64,000 nucleotides of DNA from Vandiemenella viatica (GCA_031002005.1 CM061918.1:41916947-41980946); one strand, 5' to 3'. Numbered from the stretch's first letter, positions 23,501-32,011 are shown. Made by a program: numbers and translations. Notes: generated from the letters alone by a model not told the origin.

Positions 23501-26500
23501 TCCGCACTCACTCGGGAGAACTGCCGTATCCCTGCACCCAGTGTCCGCGTCGGTGAGTTGGGAACTGAACAACAAAACTTGTATGTACTAATCAGAATGT
23601 GAGTCCCATGTAGAAGTTGTTAGTTGTGACTTTTTAACTAAAAGGCAGTGGAAACAGTTTCAGACTTATGGTGGTTACCTCAGTTTCTCTTTTTTTAATG
23701 ACTATTTCTGCAGTCATTGCTTCAAATTAACTAATGAGTTTAAAAGTCATCATCTACCGCAGATGACAAAGAAATATACAAGAAATATAATCAGATGACA
23801 GATATAATTGTCAGTTTAATTCCTGTATGAAATGCAGAACATGGAAGAACACCAGAAAAAAAAGGGGGGGGGGGTTCTGATCAGCTCCTTTTACTTGCCA
23901 TAAAAAAAAATAGTTTTTTTTTATTTTTTTATTTTTTTTAAAAATCTGACTTCTGTCTCTACAGAATGCAACCCAGTAAAAGAACTCAGATGCGTCATGT
24001 ATTCATTGTTTTCATTTTGCTTTCATTGTCATATTAATTGAACTGTAGATTGCTCTAAAACAACTCATTTTTAAGCAGTTTAGCTTTGTTTATGTTGAAA
24101 ATATTGTTTAATGATGTGATGGTGTTTTTTTACATATTTGTTGTACTTGTTAACGTTATTGGTGATGTAAGGTGCTGAGAAAGGGTAGCTAAGCCAAGTG
24201 CTGTTTACAATTGTAGGAAGTTTTTATTAAACGTATTCATCAAGAGAACAAAATGTAGACTTTTTTGTTCATTTGCTGTGTTTAAAATTTAAAATCATAC
24301 AGTGTTTATAAATGAATGTAATTGGTTTGTAGTAATGTCTGGTGCTTCTTTTGTGGAAATAATGGTTTAGTAATACAGTATAATTACTGCAAAACACAAT
24401 CAGTTACTGAAGTGATGAAGGAACTGGTTTGGGAGTCACTGAAAGATGCGAGGTGGGTTATGGGAGTACTAGGATTGTATAAAGTGAATATTGGCAACTA
24501 GGCATTGGTGGATATTGGTAGAAAAATTGGAAATAGTATGTGGAAGGGAAGAGAGAGCCATCCATTATTACAAATCGGCTTTTTATTTTAGGCATAAATG
24601 GGTGGAATTTTCTTTTGGCAGCAAGTGACTCTGGAACTACAATGAATTACCAAACAAAATAATGAACAATTTACTTGAAATTAATAAAAACCTTATTTAA
24701 ATTGAGAGATCATGTAGGAACTCCTCTCTGTTTCATAGTAATAATAGTAATTTAATTTTGTCCTCTATATCTGTTGCTCTGTTTTGAGTTTTAGCAATCC
24801 CTTCTTTTGACAGTGAAAGCTTTTGTTCTGAAATTCTCTTTTACTTCTGTTGTGTTTGAAGTCATGCTATGGCAGGAGAGTTCTCTTATTTTAATCTGAC
24901 TTTGATGATACTATATGGTACATTAAAATGGAAGGATGCTTTGTTGTGTAATTAAGTATAGAGAGGAAGGCTAACTCTTACAATAACAAAGGGCGTGGTG
25001 GCACAGAAACAGAAAGCACAAACACTTGCAGTTGACACAAAGCACATTCGATAATGCCACTTTGCCACATGCACATTTCTTTTTTAATAAAGACATTGAG
25101 AAACGAACATCACTCCTGATAATACTACTTTCTGCAATCAGTTGTACACCATACCAAGAGTACTATATAGGTAACAATGAAAGGAAAGAAATGCCACGAG
25201 GCAATATTTATATGGAAAGGAAAGATGAAATACACCCATCACTCACCAAAGTTGTAGGGAGGAGGGCAGCCCTTCCTCCCTCAACAAAAATGTCACACAG
25301 TTGGCATATCGGCATACATTTTGGGAGGATTTATTTTTATTGTGCTATCACTACACTGAAATAAATATAGTTTGTAGGAAAATAAAATGAACTTCTGGAT
25401 TTTATATATTTACTTTAAAATATTATTTGTAGAGATACAAGTATAGAAACTATAACGATGAAATATACCTGTTTGATTAGAAAACACATAAAAAATAAAC
25501 TTACTAAAAGTAAAATAATGATTGTCTAAAAATAGTTAAGACTGTATATTATGTAACCTTTTAAATTTTAAACATTATTTCACATAATAAAAATATTTAA
25601 ATGAATTTTAAAAGAAAAAAAATCAATTCTCAATGATTTCCGAATATAAAAAGAAATAAAAATATTTGGTGGTACAGAGACTCGACTCGGGTTCGCAAAA
25701 TGAGAAGTAAGTGCTTTAAGCACATAAACCATGCTTCAACTTTAAATTAATGGTTAACAAACTTATATGCGGATATTTTTACAAGCAAATTTCTTGAAAA
25801 ATAGGGCTTATTTTGAAAAAAAAAAAAATGATTGTAACATAGACATACATCAATTATATACTCATGGGATCAAAATCCGTTCTTAACAAGTCTGATGGTC
25901 TCCAAGTAAAATGCAAGAGCTTGTTGCATCCTTCCAATATCCCTTGCAGATTTTACCAACCTCAACCTACGCGCCCATTTGGTAACTCCGTAATATATGC
26001 TGTAGTTGCGTAATGGTATAATCAAATAGTCAGAATTGGGGTTAGAAATCCTATGCTGATAACCTTGTTAATTGTTTTAGTCAGTTCTTTGGCATATATA
26101 ATCAGCATGATCATTAAAATTCCTGTGTTCATTCAAAATAACCCTTCAGTATATTACTGTTTTGCTATTGTGATAGGATTTTCTTCACACTGCACAGTAG
26201 GGTTGTTTCTCAATCTTCTTTTCATCAATATATATTGCGTTTTTATTGGTTCTAGCTGATATTTAACTTGTTTACACCAGCATTCCATTACTTGCTTCAT
26301 TTCCTTAACATTTGTTGTTATATCTCTTTAAGTATTTCCTCCAACTAGCAACTAGAAAATATAATTTGTGGATGTTACAATTCCTTCATGCTCTGTCAGA
26401 CTCGTGCCTCTTTTGAGCATTTTCAGTGTTAGAAGCTCCTTGAGCATGTTTCCTAGATTGCTATGTTGTTTTCCTTCCACAGCTTTTCATTTTAATTTTG

Positions 26501-28076
26501 TAATTAAAATTAAACTAAGGAAAAAGGAAACTGCTTTAGGCAATATAATTACAAGGAAAGGGAATATGACTCATCACTCACCAAAGTTGATGGCAGTGAT
26601 GAGAGAATAACATATATAACGAACACACAAATAAACTCAATATCGGTTGAGTTTATTTGTGTGTTCGTTATATATGTTCTTCTCTCATCGCTGCCTTCAA
26701 CTTTGGTGAGTGATGAGTCATTTTTCCTTTCCTTGTAATTAATTTTGTAGTTGAGTCATTTTCCTGGTCATCATTGTGTGAGCTAGTGCCCATTCATTTA
26801 TCTTTGCCTTCATAGCCAACGTTCTTATGTGTGTCATTTTCTGATTTGGAAGTTCCCTTTCAATGTAAAGTAACAGCACTTTTCAATGTCCATGGGTGCA
26901 ATCACATCTTCCAGTCTGCTGCCTGTGTTTGTTGTTAAATTGTGACAGGATATATTTGACTGCTTGTCTTTATCTGCTAATAAATCAGGAAATATCAGAA
27001 AGACATTTAATTGTTACATTAGTTTTATAATGGTGCGTTGTTGGGAAGCTTATGTGCATGTTGATGTGTTCTACTCACATATCTGCATAGTTGTTGAATT
27101 GGCAGTGAAGACAGCTGGATACTCAGTACAGTGCCTTGCTGATATTTGTGGTATGACATTGTAATGTTTCATGCACTGGCCTGCAGGACATGGTCATTCC
27201 CTGGTACAGTACTGTCTTAACTGAATTCTCACACAATCAATAATCTTTTACAGTTCTCTCACTTTTCACTCAATTTGGTTAAAGAAAGTTGAACATCCTT
27301 GATTAGATGCTATGTTCTTTTTAGCGATTTGCACAATGATGTTGCTGTACTGTGAAATACTATGCACTAAGGGCCCTATTTCACCGAGACGCCATGGCGA
27401 CGTTGCCAGCTATGTATCCAAACAATTAATATTGAAGTATATGGCAGCTAACTCGCTTGGCTATATAATAATGATCTGTAGGTCGAGTGATGACAGAGGT
27501 GAAATTCATGTCAAATCAAAAGTCACTTTGTGGCTGAACCACCCCTTGAGATCTACTGCCTATGAATTTGTGTTTTATCACTCTAAACATAAAAATGTTA
27601 CTATTTTGACAATCTACACTAGGATTATTTTCTCCTGAAATTGCTTTTGTGGAAATTAGTGCTGTTAAATTAGAGAAAAATGATCAGATGTAGGAGATTA
27701 GACCTACAGTTAAATTTCCAAGGTGTAAGAACTCTTAAGCTTCCCCTGTCTCTAAAGACCTCGCTGTTGAAAGACGTAAAGCAGTTAAAAATAATAATAA
27801 AAAAAAAATCTTTGGCTTCCAGCTTGTATTAAAATTTGAATAAACCAAAAAAATGTACACGTGACTACTTTAATTACTTTGGAATATTGGAATCATTCTC
27901 AGTTCACTTCCAGGTTTACTGACCGAGCTAACCGTGCCAAACACGTGCGTGCTGCCCACAGCTGGGGCCTCAGCGAGGAGCGGCCGTTCCCCTGTGCGCA
28001 GTGCGGGCGTGCGTTCGCCAACGGCAGCAACCTGGCCAGGCACATCAAAGCAGCTCACCGACAGCTCACCTGCTAA
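7699..28076 (+). CDS. C2H2 zinc-finger protein, 5-exon gene model (319 aa)
   Basis: Joining 7699-7964, 12247-12358, 16307-16536, 23364-23552 and 27914-28076 gives 960 nt, an uninterrupted 319-residue frame plus TAA. Intron phases are 2, 0, 2, 2 and every junction is GT/AG. Residues 1-60 are rich in Pro and Gly. Fingers (Cys, Cys, His, His) are at 63/66/79/84, 151/154/167/171, 176/179/192/Tyr196, 204/207/220/224, 232/235/248/252, 260/263/276/281 and 293/296/309/314. Fingers 4 to 6 are joined by TGEQP-like and SGELP linkers typical of DNA-binding arrays. Residues 85-150 are a finger-free spacer. By family knowledge the product should be a nuclear, zinc-dependent DNA-binding protein, probably a transcription factor; its target is unknown. 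I do not recognise an orthologue. No BTB, ZAD or KRAB domain is visible, but a 5' exon upstream of the window could supply one. The four introns are 4.3, 3.9, 6.8 and 4.4 kb and repeat-filled. Confidence 0.85.
8566..9300 (-). pseudogene. piggyBac transposase remnant (N- and C-terminal parts, core deleted)
   Basis: Minus-strand reading from about 9300 gives ACTKEEIIEILTRNDSENDL, then FDMDDSEDPSIGSRSNSPKP, a typical acidic, Ser-rich piggyBac N-terminus. It runs on to HFQDLKRELNVWKKED and then loses the frame. From 8913 a second open stretch contains KIQRRARQRIDAL and CVQKPGTNTEHAM, compatible with the region leading to the cysteine-rich C-terminal end, but the Cys pattern is incomplete. Nothing resembling the central catalytic domain (about 350 residues in intact members) lies between them. 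Confidence 0.65.
9420..9625. repeat. Five 42-45-bp tandem repeats at the piggyBac right end
   Basis: A motif of the form TTAACGCGTCCAGAGCAC recurs near 9426, 9471, 9513, 9557 and 9601, with spacings of 45, 42, 44 and 44 bp. Several units retain the palindrome-like ACGCGT core. The last unit merges into the inverted terminal repeat (GTTAACGCGTCTACAGCAG). Subterminal repeats of this type can be transposase binding sites in related elements; that role here is inference. Confidence 0.75.
10119..10140. repeat. (TC)n microsatellite
   Basis: Eleven consecutive TC dinucleotides are visible in intron 1. Confidence 0.95.
10795..10930 (+). repeat. Possible decayed SINE fragment
   Basis: The stretch GCTGGGATGGTTCCTT near 10883, after TTTTGGGTTCAAAC, resembles the middle of the tRNA-derived SINEs elsewhere in the window (GCCGGGATGGTTCCTTC). 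The tRNA-like head is very diverged, so the call is weak. Confidence 0.3.
10950..11960 (-). mobile_element. Antisense LINE reverse-transcriptase fragment, heavily mutated
   Basis: Read on the minus strand, the sequence holds degraded reverse-transcriptase blocks in the expected order. A fragment resembling VWKVLLRRV lies near 11740. A GVRQGSxLSPLLF-like block lies around 11620-11570 (decoded as VRYSKEVVCLHYFS). A diverged catalytic box reading STDVVTIWG lies near 11500, where FADDVVIWG would be expected. Many stops and frameshifts are present. This fits a non-LTR element of the Jockey/RTE type, truncated and old, in intron 1 opposite to the gene. Confidence 0.5.
12247..12358 (+). CDS. Zinc-finger gene, exon 2 (finger-free spacer)
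   Basis: This 112-nt exon lies between the acceptor ttattatag and the donor CCCA|GTGAGT. Its first base completes the Ser codon begun in exon 1, and 37 codons follow, ending in phase 0. It encodes a basic start (RED-TVRRP), then a neutral Gly/Ser/Thr stretch and a hydrophobic end (YGDTLIFP). No zinc ligand or other domain is recognisable. It may be a linker or a short interaction segment. Support comes from the phase match to both neighbours rather than from homology. Confidence 0.75.
12359..14400. other. Intron 2, 5' half; one decayed SINE
   Basis: AT-rich intron with no exon-like segment that fits the phases of the flanking exons. The only recognisable part is a tRNA-derived SINE remnant at about 13233-13400. 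Confidence 0.5.
13233..13400 (+). repeat. tRNA-derived SINE, decayed copy
   Basis: AGACTGAGTCCAGTGGGTGA, then GGAAGGTTCAAATCTCG (box B-like) and GTCAGGATGGTTCCTCC match in order the head and body of the better-preserved SINEs at 32012 and 44035. The 3' tail is unclear. Divergence is high and no target duplication was found. Confidence 0.5.
14532..15840 (-). mobile_element. mariner element, 1309 bp, TA duplications
   Basis: TA dinucleotides at 14530-14531 and 15841-15842 flank inverted terminal repeats: CGAGGGGGGACCCAAAA at both ends when read inward, continuing AAAACGGGAA on the left and GTAACGGGAA on the right. The length, the TA target and the encoded transposase all match mariner. The insertion split a Penelope-like tail at CCA|TA|TGTC, whose unsplit form is present at about 5233-5250. 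The terminal repeats are nearly identical, so the insertion is relatively young compared with its host repeat. Confidence 0.95.
14591..15647 (-). pseudogene. mariner transposase pseudogene (third catalytic Asp is Gly)
   Basis: Read from 15647 downward. The N-terminus has the mariner helix-turn-helix region (KFCFLLGKLAAETTVMLKTA, then YEWFSHFKNGE), the GRPSTTRRDENVDKI and FVPRLLTDEQ blocks follow in another frame, then YDLKTKQQS with the first Asp, HHDNAPAHT with the second, and SLDLAPRGFFLF. In mariner the third Asp lies 34 residues after the second, within a CDFF or SDYH motif. Here that position reads Gly (codon GGT, complement of 14795-14797). Reading-frame changes occur near 15450, 15185 and 14730. 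The protein would be nonfunctional. Confidence 0.9.
15893..16045. mobile_element. 153-bp insertion with 10-bp target duplication TGTGCAATTT
   Basis: TGTGCAATTT occurs at 15883-15892 and 16046-16055. The undisturbed Penelope-like copy near 5278 has a single version of the site (TGTGTAATTC). The insert contains TTCGGGTTTTGCCGCG and AAGCTTTCGGCTGCT, similar in order to 63750-63800 at the right edge of the window. It has no coding frame. The family is unknown; the 10-bp duplication would suit a retroposed sequence, but there is no obvious A tail. Confidence 0.6.
16307..16536 (+). CDS. Zinc-finger gene, exon 3 (fingers 2 and 3)
   Basis: The acceptor ends at 16306 (caattgcag). The donor CACAA|GTCAGT is slightly off consensus, but it is the only nearby choice that makes the Lys codon and the frame of exon 4 fit. 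The exon starts in phase 0 with a Gln/Pro/Ser-rich stretch, followed by finger 2 (C151/C154/H167/H171) and finger 3 (C176/C179/H192). In finger 3 the position expected to carry the second His is Tyr196 (codon TAC at 16514-16516), and the linker that follows (AGKPAHKC) is otherwise normal. The exon starts only about 165 bp after the end of a Penelope-like/mariner insertion cluster. Confidence 0.85.
19668..19860 (-). repeat. Penelope-like 3' end, minus orientation
   Basis: AGGGAAAATGACTTATCACT, then CACCAAAGTTGAAGGCAG, then ACACAATATTTTGGTTTTAA is the reverse complement of the recurring tail (CTTCAACTTTGGTGAGTGAT...TTTCCCT). It continues into sequence matching the GTGTGCACACC...CACATGACTC segment seen at other copies. 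Confidence 0.6.
20791..20841 (+). repeat. SINE 3' tail fragment (tail type 1)
   Basis: GTCTCTAAAGACCTCGCTGT followed by AAGCAGATAAAAAAAAAA matches the 3' end of the SINEs at 32012 and 54735. Only the last 50 bp are present. Confidence 0.65.
21200..22420. repeat. Tandem array of about seven AT-rich units of 124-174 bp
   Basis: A unit of the form ...GAGCCATTTATCTCCCTT, ACCGAAATC, ATAAATGAGGTATCATTTT, AAGAAAGAAATTTTTC, TTCAACCCTTAAAGGGCAAA recurs. The ATGAGGTATCATTTT motif is near 21309, 21433, 21602, 21752, 21926, 22093 and 22244, giving spacings of 124, 169, 150, 174, 167 and 151. Units are diverged and vary in length. A further partial unit appears after 22843, following an interruption. The array lies about 1 kb upstream of exon 4. 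No coding potential. Confidence 0.75.
22486..22843. repeat. Interspersed repeat interrupting the tandem array, ends CTAGT
   Basis: TTTTTTTCTGTTACGGAAAC begins a segment ending TTCGCACGGGTCATCTAGTT. A second, diverged copy lies at about 23038-23226 (TTTGTTTCTGTTAAGGAAAC to GCATGGGCCACCAAGT). Array-like sequence (AAGAAAGTAATTGTTCAAAA) resumes immediately after 22843. The CTAG-T ending recalls Helitron termini, but I see no firm hairpin, so the class is open. Confidence 0.4.
23038..23226. repeat. Second, shorter copy of the 22486-22843 repeat
   Basis: It shares TTTCTGTTAAGGAAACATTT near its left side and ATTCATTGTATATCAATCAT with AAATTTTTGCATGGGCCACC at the right. These correspond to ATTCATCGTATTTTATTCGC and AAATTTTCGCACGGGTCATC of the first copy. 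It ends about 140 bp before exon 4. Confidence 0.4.
23364..23552 (+). CDS. Zinc-finger gene, exon 4 (fingers 4, 5 and first half of 6)
   Basis: The acceptor tcgttccag ends at 23363 and the donor GTCG|GTGAGT begins at 23553. The exon encodes two canonical fingers: C204/C207/H220/H224, then a TGEQPF linker, then C232/C235/H248/H252. After an SGELPY linker come the two Cys ligands of finger 6 (C260/C263). Finger 6 is completed only after splicing to exon 5. This is the best-conserved part of the array, with the usual GKRF turn residues in both fingers. Confidence 0.9.
23553..26546. other. Intron 4, 5' part: one minus-strand Penelope end, otherwise unrecognised
   Basis: AT-rich intron. The only recognisable repeat is the Penelope-like end at about 25171-25280. 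Homopolymer runs of A, T and G lie near 23860-23945. No exon-like segment was found. Confidence 0.5.
25171..25280 (-). repeat. Penelope-like 3' end, minus orientation
   Basis: GGAAAGAAATGCCACGAGGC, then AATACACCCATCACTCACCA and AAAGTTGTAGGGAGGAGGGC match the left arm of the inverted structure at 35861-36050. The similarity includes the sequence outside that arm (GTAACAAT-AAAGGAAAGAAATG). Confidence 0.6.
26547..26740. repeat. Near-perfect 194-bp palindrome of two Penelope-like ends
   Basis: The left arm 26547-26640 (AATTACAAGGAAAGGGAATA ... ACACAAATAAACTCAA) and right arm 26647-26740 (TTGAGTTTATTTGTGTGTTC ... TTTCCTTGTAATT) are inverted copies of about 94 bp with few mismatches, separated by TATCGG. 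Each arm is the recurring tail CTTCAACTTTGGTGAGTGAT. It lies in intron 4, about 1.2 kb before the last exon. Confidence 0.9.
27741..27810 (+). repeat. SINE 3' tail fragment (tail type 1) with A-rich end
   Basis: CTGTCTCTAAAGACCTCGCT, then GTTGAAAGACGTAAAGCAGT and an A-rich end match the 3' end of the SINE at 54735. The tRNA-like head is absent. It lies about 105 bp before the acceptor of the last exon. Confidence 0.7.
27914..28076 (+). CDS. Zinc-finger gene, last exon (end of finger 6, finger 7, stop)
   Basis: The acceptor cacttccag ends at 27913. The first G completes the split Arg codon. The exon then supplies Phe267 and the H276/H281 pair of finger 6, a 10-residue linker (SWGLSEERPF), finger 7 (C293/C296/H309/H314) and a short tail QLTC before TAA at 28074-28076. 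Both fingers have four residues between the two His, unlike the three in fingers 2, 4 and 5. The high GC content contrasts sharply with the flanking intron. Confidence 0.9.
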
Positions 28077-28660
28077 TGCTGAAGAGACTAGTGAGTATGA
28101 AAGACTGCTCATTGGCTGAATAATGTGCAGGACAGATTATCACGTTGTCAAATCTGTTATGATGTAAAAAGTCCTGCTTCAGTAAAGAGAATGCGTAGCT
28201 ATGTAAACATACGATTCCTAAGAAGAGCATTTCCCAAAAATCCTATTTATTTGTTTATGTTTATTTCCATATCATCATGTCCTCTGTTATTGGTAGATGA
28301 AATGAAGACATTTATTACCTAATGGTAAAACTCTAAATAAATATATATGACAAAAATTGAAAGAAAAATGTTAAAAGTGAAATCAGATTTTTAAAAAAAT
28401 ACCGAAAGTAATCCCTCAATCATCATAGTTTGAGACAGGAAAGTTGAGCAAACAAATAGAAACAAGACAAACACAACTAAGCAATATTGTTGGCAAATCT
28501 TTAAAAAATGTGAAAGGAGACAATGGGTGCACATTTTTTAATCAAAATACTTGCACATTTAGTCAGTCTCTATCTAAAGTCAAACTGAATAAACTGTATG
28601 TGTTAGGGAGACAGACAGAGGATGTTGTGCAAAGAAAAGAGTTGAATAAGGAGATATAGG
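28077..28660 (+). other. Putative 3' UTR and downstream flank of the zinc-finger gene
   Basis: After the stop codon the sequence becomes AT-rich with no open coding frame that looks real. AATAAA hexamers occur near 28336 and 28587; the first is a reasonable poly(A) signal about 260 bp after the stop. No transcript end can be fixed from sequence alone. Confidence 0.4.
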
Positions 28661-28815
28661 GAAAATAACCCACCACAGATGAAGGCAGGAGAGCCGGATG
28701 AATGTGAAAACACAGAACACACTTTACAATATTTTAGTTTGAATACTCATTTATGTAGGACTGAGTCATTTGGCAAAGGCTGGTGTGCATACACCATGGC
28801 CTACCACTTGACTCA
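28650..28815 (-). repeat. Penelope-like 3' end, minus orientation
   Basis: AGGGAAAATAACCCACCACA, GATGAAGGCAGGAGAGCC, then ACACTTTACAATATTTTAG and CATTTGGCAAAGGCTGGTGT correspond to the reverse complement of the copy at 32860-33005 (GCCAAATGGCCC...AATATTGTAAAGTGTG...CTCCTGACTTCATC). Confidence 0.65.
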
Positions 28816-29747
28816 TCTATATCTATAAAATGAAAACCGGATATATTGGTCTTATAAAAACTCTGGAACTACGGAGCAGATTTCGATGGGGTTTTCACCG
28901 TTTTAAAGCTTAGAATCTCAATTCAGTTGTTTGGCATGTCTTATGTTTCAACGTTAAGTAATGCTGAAGCATTAACTATAATTCTGAACGGATGATGACA
29001 AATCCCAAAGAAGGAAGGAATAGATGTTGCATACTTCACACTAAACGCACAACTTCAGTGTCTCTGACCATAGCCTTTAATGAAAGCAATAAGATAACTT
29101 TACAATAATAACTATTTTACACACTAAAAAAAACTTTAAGTATTCTTTCCTGTAACTCAAAATATTCAATTTTTAAACACCATAGAGAGTCGTAACTTGA
29201 AGTATACTTCCTTCTGATTCATGATATTCAATTTTTAAATGGCATAGATAGCCGTGAAAACAAAGATTTTCTTTTAGTATGATCTTTGGACAAACAGCAT
29301 TAGTCTTCTCTTTACGATAGCATTAGTCTTCTGTTTACAATAATATAATTCTGGATTCACTTTTGATATTTGTATAAAAGGCTGAATCTGCTGAGTTAAA
29401 GTATCTGGCATTTTGAGTGAAACGTATATCCATTCACTTCGCAATTGAATCAAATGTGAGTTTCTAACATAATCTTGTGTTGTTTAGTAATGTAATTTCT
29501 TAACCAAATTAATGAAGCTTGATATACATGAATTTTTTCGGACGAATGAAAATAGTGTACCTGCAAATAAACTTCAACCCACCTGTTTCTTGGTAGGGGG
29601 TGGGTGAATCTATGTTTGCTTTAATTCCAAAAAAAGTTTACGCAAATTTTATGAAACTTTGTACAATTCTTTCTCATAGCAGAAATAAAAATAGGGTACG
29701 GATAAATCTACGCCAACTATACCGGGCAATGCCGGGAACTCCGCTAG
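28816..29747 (+). mobile_element. Helitron-like non-autonomous element (candidate)
   Basis: The sequence starts TCTATATCTATAAAATGAAA after an A and ends CGGGAACTCCGCTAG before a T. This agrees with Helitron rules: 5'-TC, 3'-CTRR, insertion between A and T, no target duplication. The last 25 bp include CCGGGCAATGCCGG, which can form a short CCGG stem close to the 3' end. The opening block (CTCTGGAACTACGGAGCAGA, TTTCGATGGGGTTTTCACC) is a phrase common in insect non-autonomous elements of this kind. There is no coding region. A non-Helitron origin is possible, because the stem is short. Confidence 0.5.
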
Positions 29748-29748
29748 T

Positions 29749-31077
29749 ATTATATAGATTATACTTATCTACTGACAACAACCACATAACTCCTTCATAC
29801 AACCTGACTGTTCCTTCCATCTGAAGAAATGGTTACAAACAATCAGTTTCCTCCTGAAACCTAGACCAAGCCAGCTCCCAGAGACCTTAATAAATGCTTT
29901 ACTGAAGCAGCATCTGATATGTGGCTGTAGGGAGTTCTCTGAGAGCTGTTACAGTAAACATTTATTGAGTGAGGTCTTTGGGTTGGCAGCTGTGTGTTCT
30001 AGTTTTTAGGACTAAACTGATTGATTGTATACATTCATCAAGATGGATAATTGATTTGTGGTGAGGTCAGTGTAATAACTAGACCTCAGATTTTAGGCAA
30101 AAACCTATTTTCTCCCCGATTGAAGTGCATAAAAAAAATCATATATATATATATGATTTATTGACATTTGTGGTCGTTATTTATGATTTTATAGAGCCCA
30201 AATTGTCGTTAGGACCCATTTTTGCCCATTTTACGTATTTTTCTTTCGAATGTCAACAAAAGTGTTTTAAATCAGAAAAACACAAAGTATTTATGTCCAA
30301 CAATTGAAGTTAAAGTGGAAGGGATCATTGTCGCTCTGCCCATTTTTACCATTAGTCGCACAGAAGCTGCAATGAGCCATGTGTTCTCATAACTAAGGTT
30401 CCAAGCTCCAAATTTTTTTTAATTAGACAGTAGATTAACTAGTTTCTCAACAGATAGAAACATTATATATTACAACATGTGCAACAAACAGGTGAGTAAA
30501 CAGTAACAATTTGTTGAACAGTTTTCACTATTATACTAATAATACTGCAATAATGCCATTATCATACATGTAGGTTTATTAAATTTTTAATGAAAAATAG
30601 AACAAGAATATTTCTACAGTGTCACAAAACAGAATATCGCTTTTGAACACTGGACAAAAATTTAATTAATAAAACATGCCTGGGATTTTTCTAACATCTC
30701 GTAGCCCTGTTATTGTACCTATCTGCAGCAATTAGTTCGAAACTTTTAAAATATAAAAGTCACAGGGTTTTATGGCTCCTGCCACTTCCCTCAGGATTCA
30801 CGGAGGTAGAAATCTGTATTTATGTTACAACCATTGGCACTAATAGGATGTGATAGTGTCACTGTCATTCTTTACATTCTCATGGAGTTTCCTCATTGGA
30901 TATCAGGCTGAGCAGGTCTGGGGAGCTGTTCCAGACGTTCAGCTTCATCTTCAGCTTCATCGGGGATAACGCCCCGAGACAGGTGATTTACCACCCGATT
31001 TATGCAGCCTTTATTTCGAAACTTTTATCATGATATTATTAAAAGATCGTATGGCTATGTCAAAGTATCATAATTTA
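29749..31077. other. Intergenic, mostly unrecognised apart from one foldback
   Basis: An inverted repeat occupies 29835-30028. The remainder is AT-rich, with a small AT repeat near 30143. A poly-A/T-rich stretch near 31076-31100 marks the tail of the next SINE. Confidence 0.5.
29835..30028. repeat. Decayed 194-bp foldback
   Basis: ACAAACAATCAGTTTCCTCC and CCCAGAGACCTTAATAAATG on the left pair with AGTAAACATTTATTGAGTG, GAGGTCTTTGGGTTGGCAGC and AAACTGATTGATTGT on the right. Arms are roughly 75-85 bp with many mismatches around a short centre. It carries no coding capacity; it is probably a TIR-type miniature element. Confidence 0.6.
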
Positions 31078-31328
31078 AAAAAAAAAAATCTTTATTTTTT
31101 GCTTATGGCTTTATGCCTTGTTGAGGTCATTAGAGGTGGGAAACGACTAAGGCAAGGAACGGGAAGGAATTGCGCTATGACTTTTTTGAAGGAACCATCT
31201 TAGCATTCGCCTGGAGAGATTTTGGTAAAACATGGAAAACCCAAATTTGGATGGCCAGTGGGGATTCAAACCCACGTTCAGCCCAATGTGAGGCCAGAAC
31301 TTTAACTGTTCACCCACCATGCTCGGTC
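31078..31328 (-). repeat. tRNA-derived SINE, tail type 2, minus strand
   Basis: On the minus strand the head reads GACCGAGCATGGTGGGTGAA, followed by a box B-like GTTTGAATCCCC and the body GGGTTTTCCATG...CTCTCCAGGCGAATGC. It ends CCACCTCTAATGACCTCAAC and AAGGCATAAAGCCATAAG before the A-rich tail, which appears as T/A-rich sequence at the left. The tail differs from that of the copy at 32012. Confidence 0.8.
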
Positions 31329-32000
31329 TTTAGTTTCACATTTCACACTGACAGAATTACATTGCTGAGCAATCTAAATTGCAAAAAGTGGATTTTAAAT
31401 ATATAGATGGTGTGATTTAGTTGTTCAAAACAAATGCTTGATTGTGTTTGGTCAATAGTGTAAAAATCCACAAATTGTTAAATTTACAATCTGAGGATGT
31501 TGACACAACTATATGCAATGTAAATGTAACTATCTGTTTATAAATAATACAATAAAAATTATATTCATGCAGTTAAAATAGAAATACATAGTAAAAATCC
31601 CTTCATATAAAACTACAAATTTTTGTATCAGTGAATAAATATCCAACAGATGTGTATTCCAAATTTATTTCTCCAGGAATAGGAAATACCTGACAAAACT
31701 ACTTTGAGAGTTTTATTGATATTAGATAATCCCAGACAGCTAAAATAAGTTAAATTCAATAATATTTTGCTGAATTATGTTACTCAATGTTATATTTTAA
31801 ATTAAAGAATTTTTATTAATGTTATTTCATAAAAATAACCACAATTTTGGTAGCCTATTATTGGATCCTATTTTGCATTTAAATAGAGCCTATTTTAGGC
31901 ACATAAAATAATATTTTTGGAACCTAAAAATGTGCGGTCTAGTAATAACTTGGAAATAAAGGCAGGTAAGCTGGTATATGAAGTGAATCTTGGTGGAAAT
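31329..32000. other. AT-rich spacer, nothing recognised
   Basis: Short random frames only, between two SINE copies of opposite orientation. Confidence 0.5.
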
Positions 32001-32011
32001 GGTATGGGCTT

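Noticed and set aside
23305..23511. Minus-strand frame over exon 4
   Set aside because: Shadow of fingers 4 and 5; no independent evidence.
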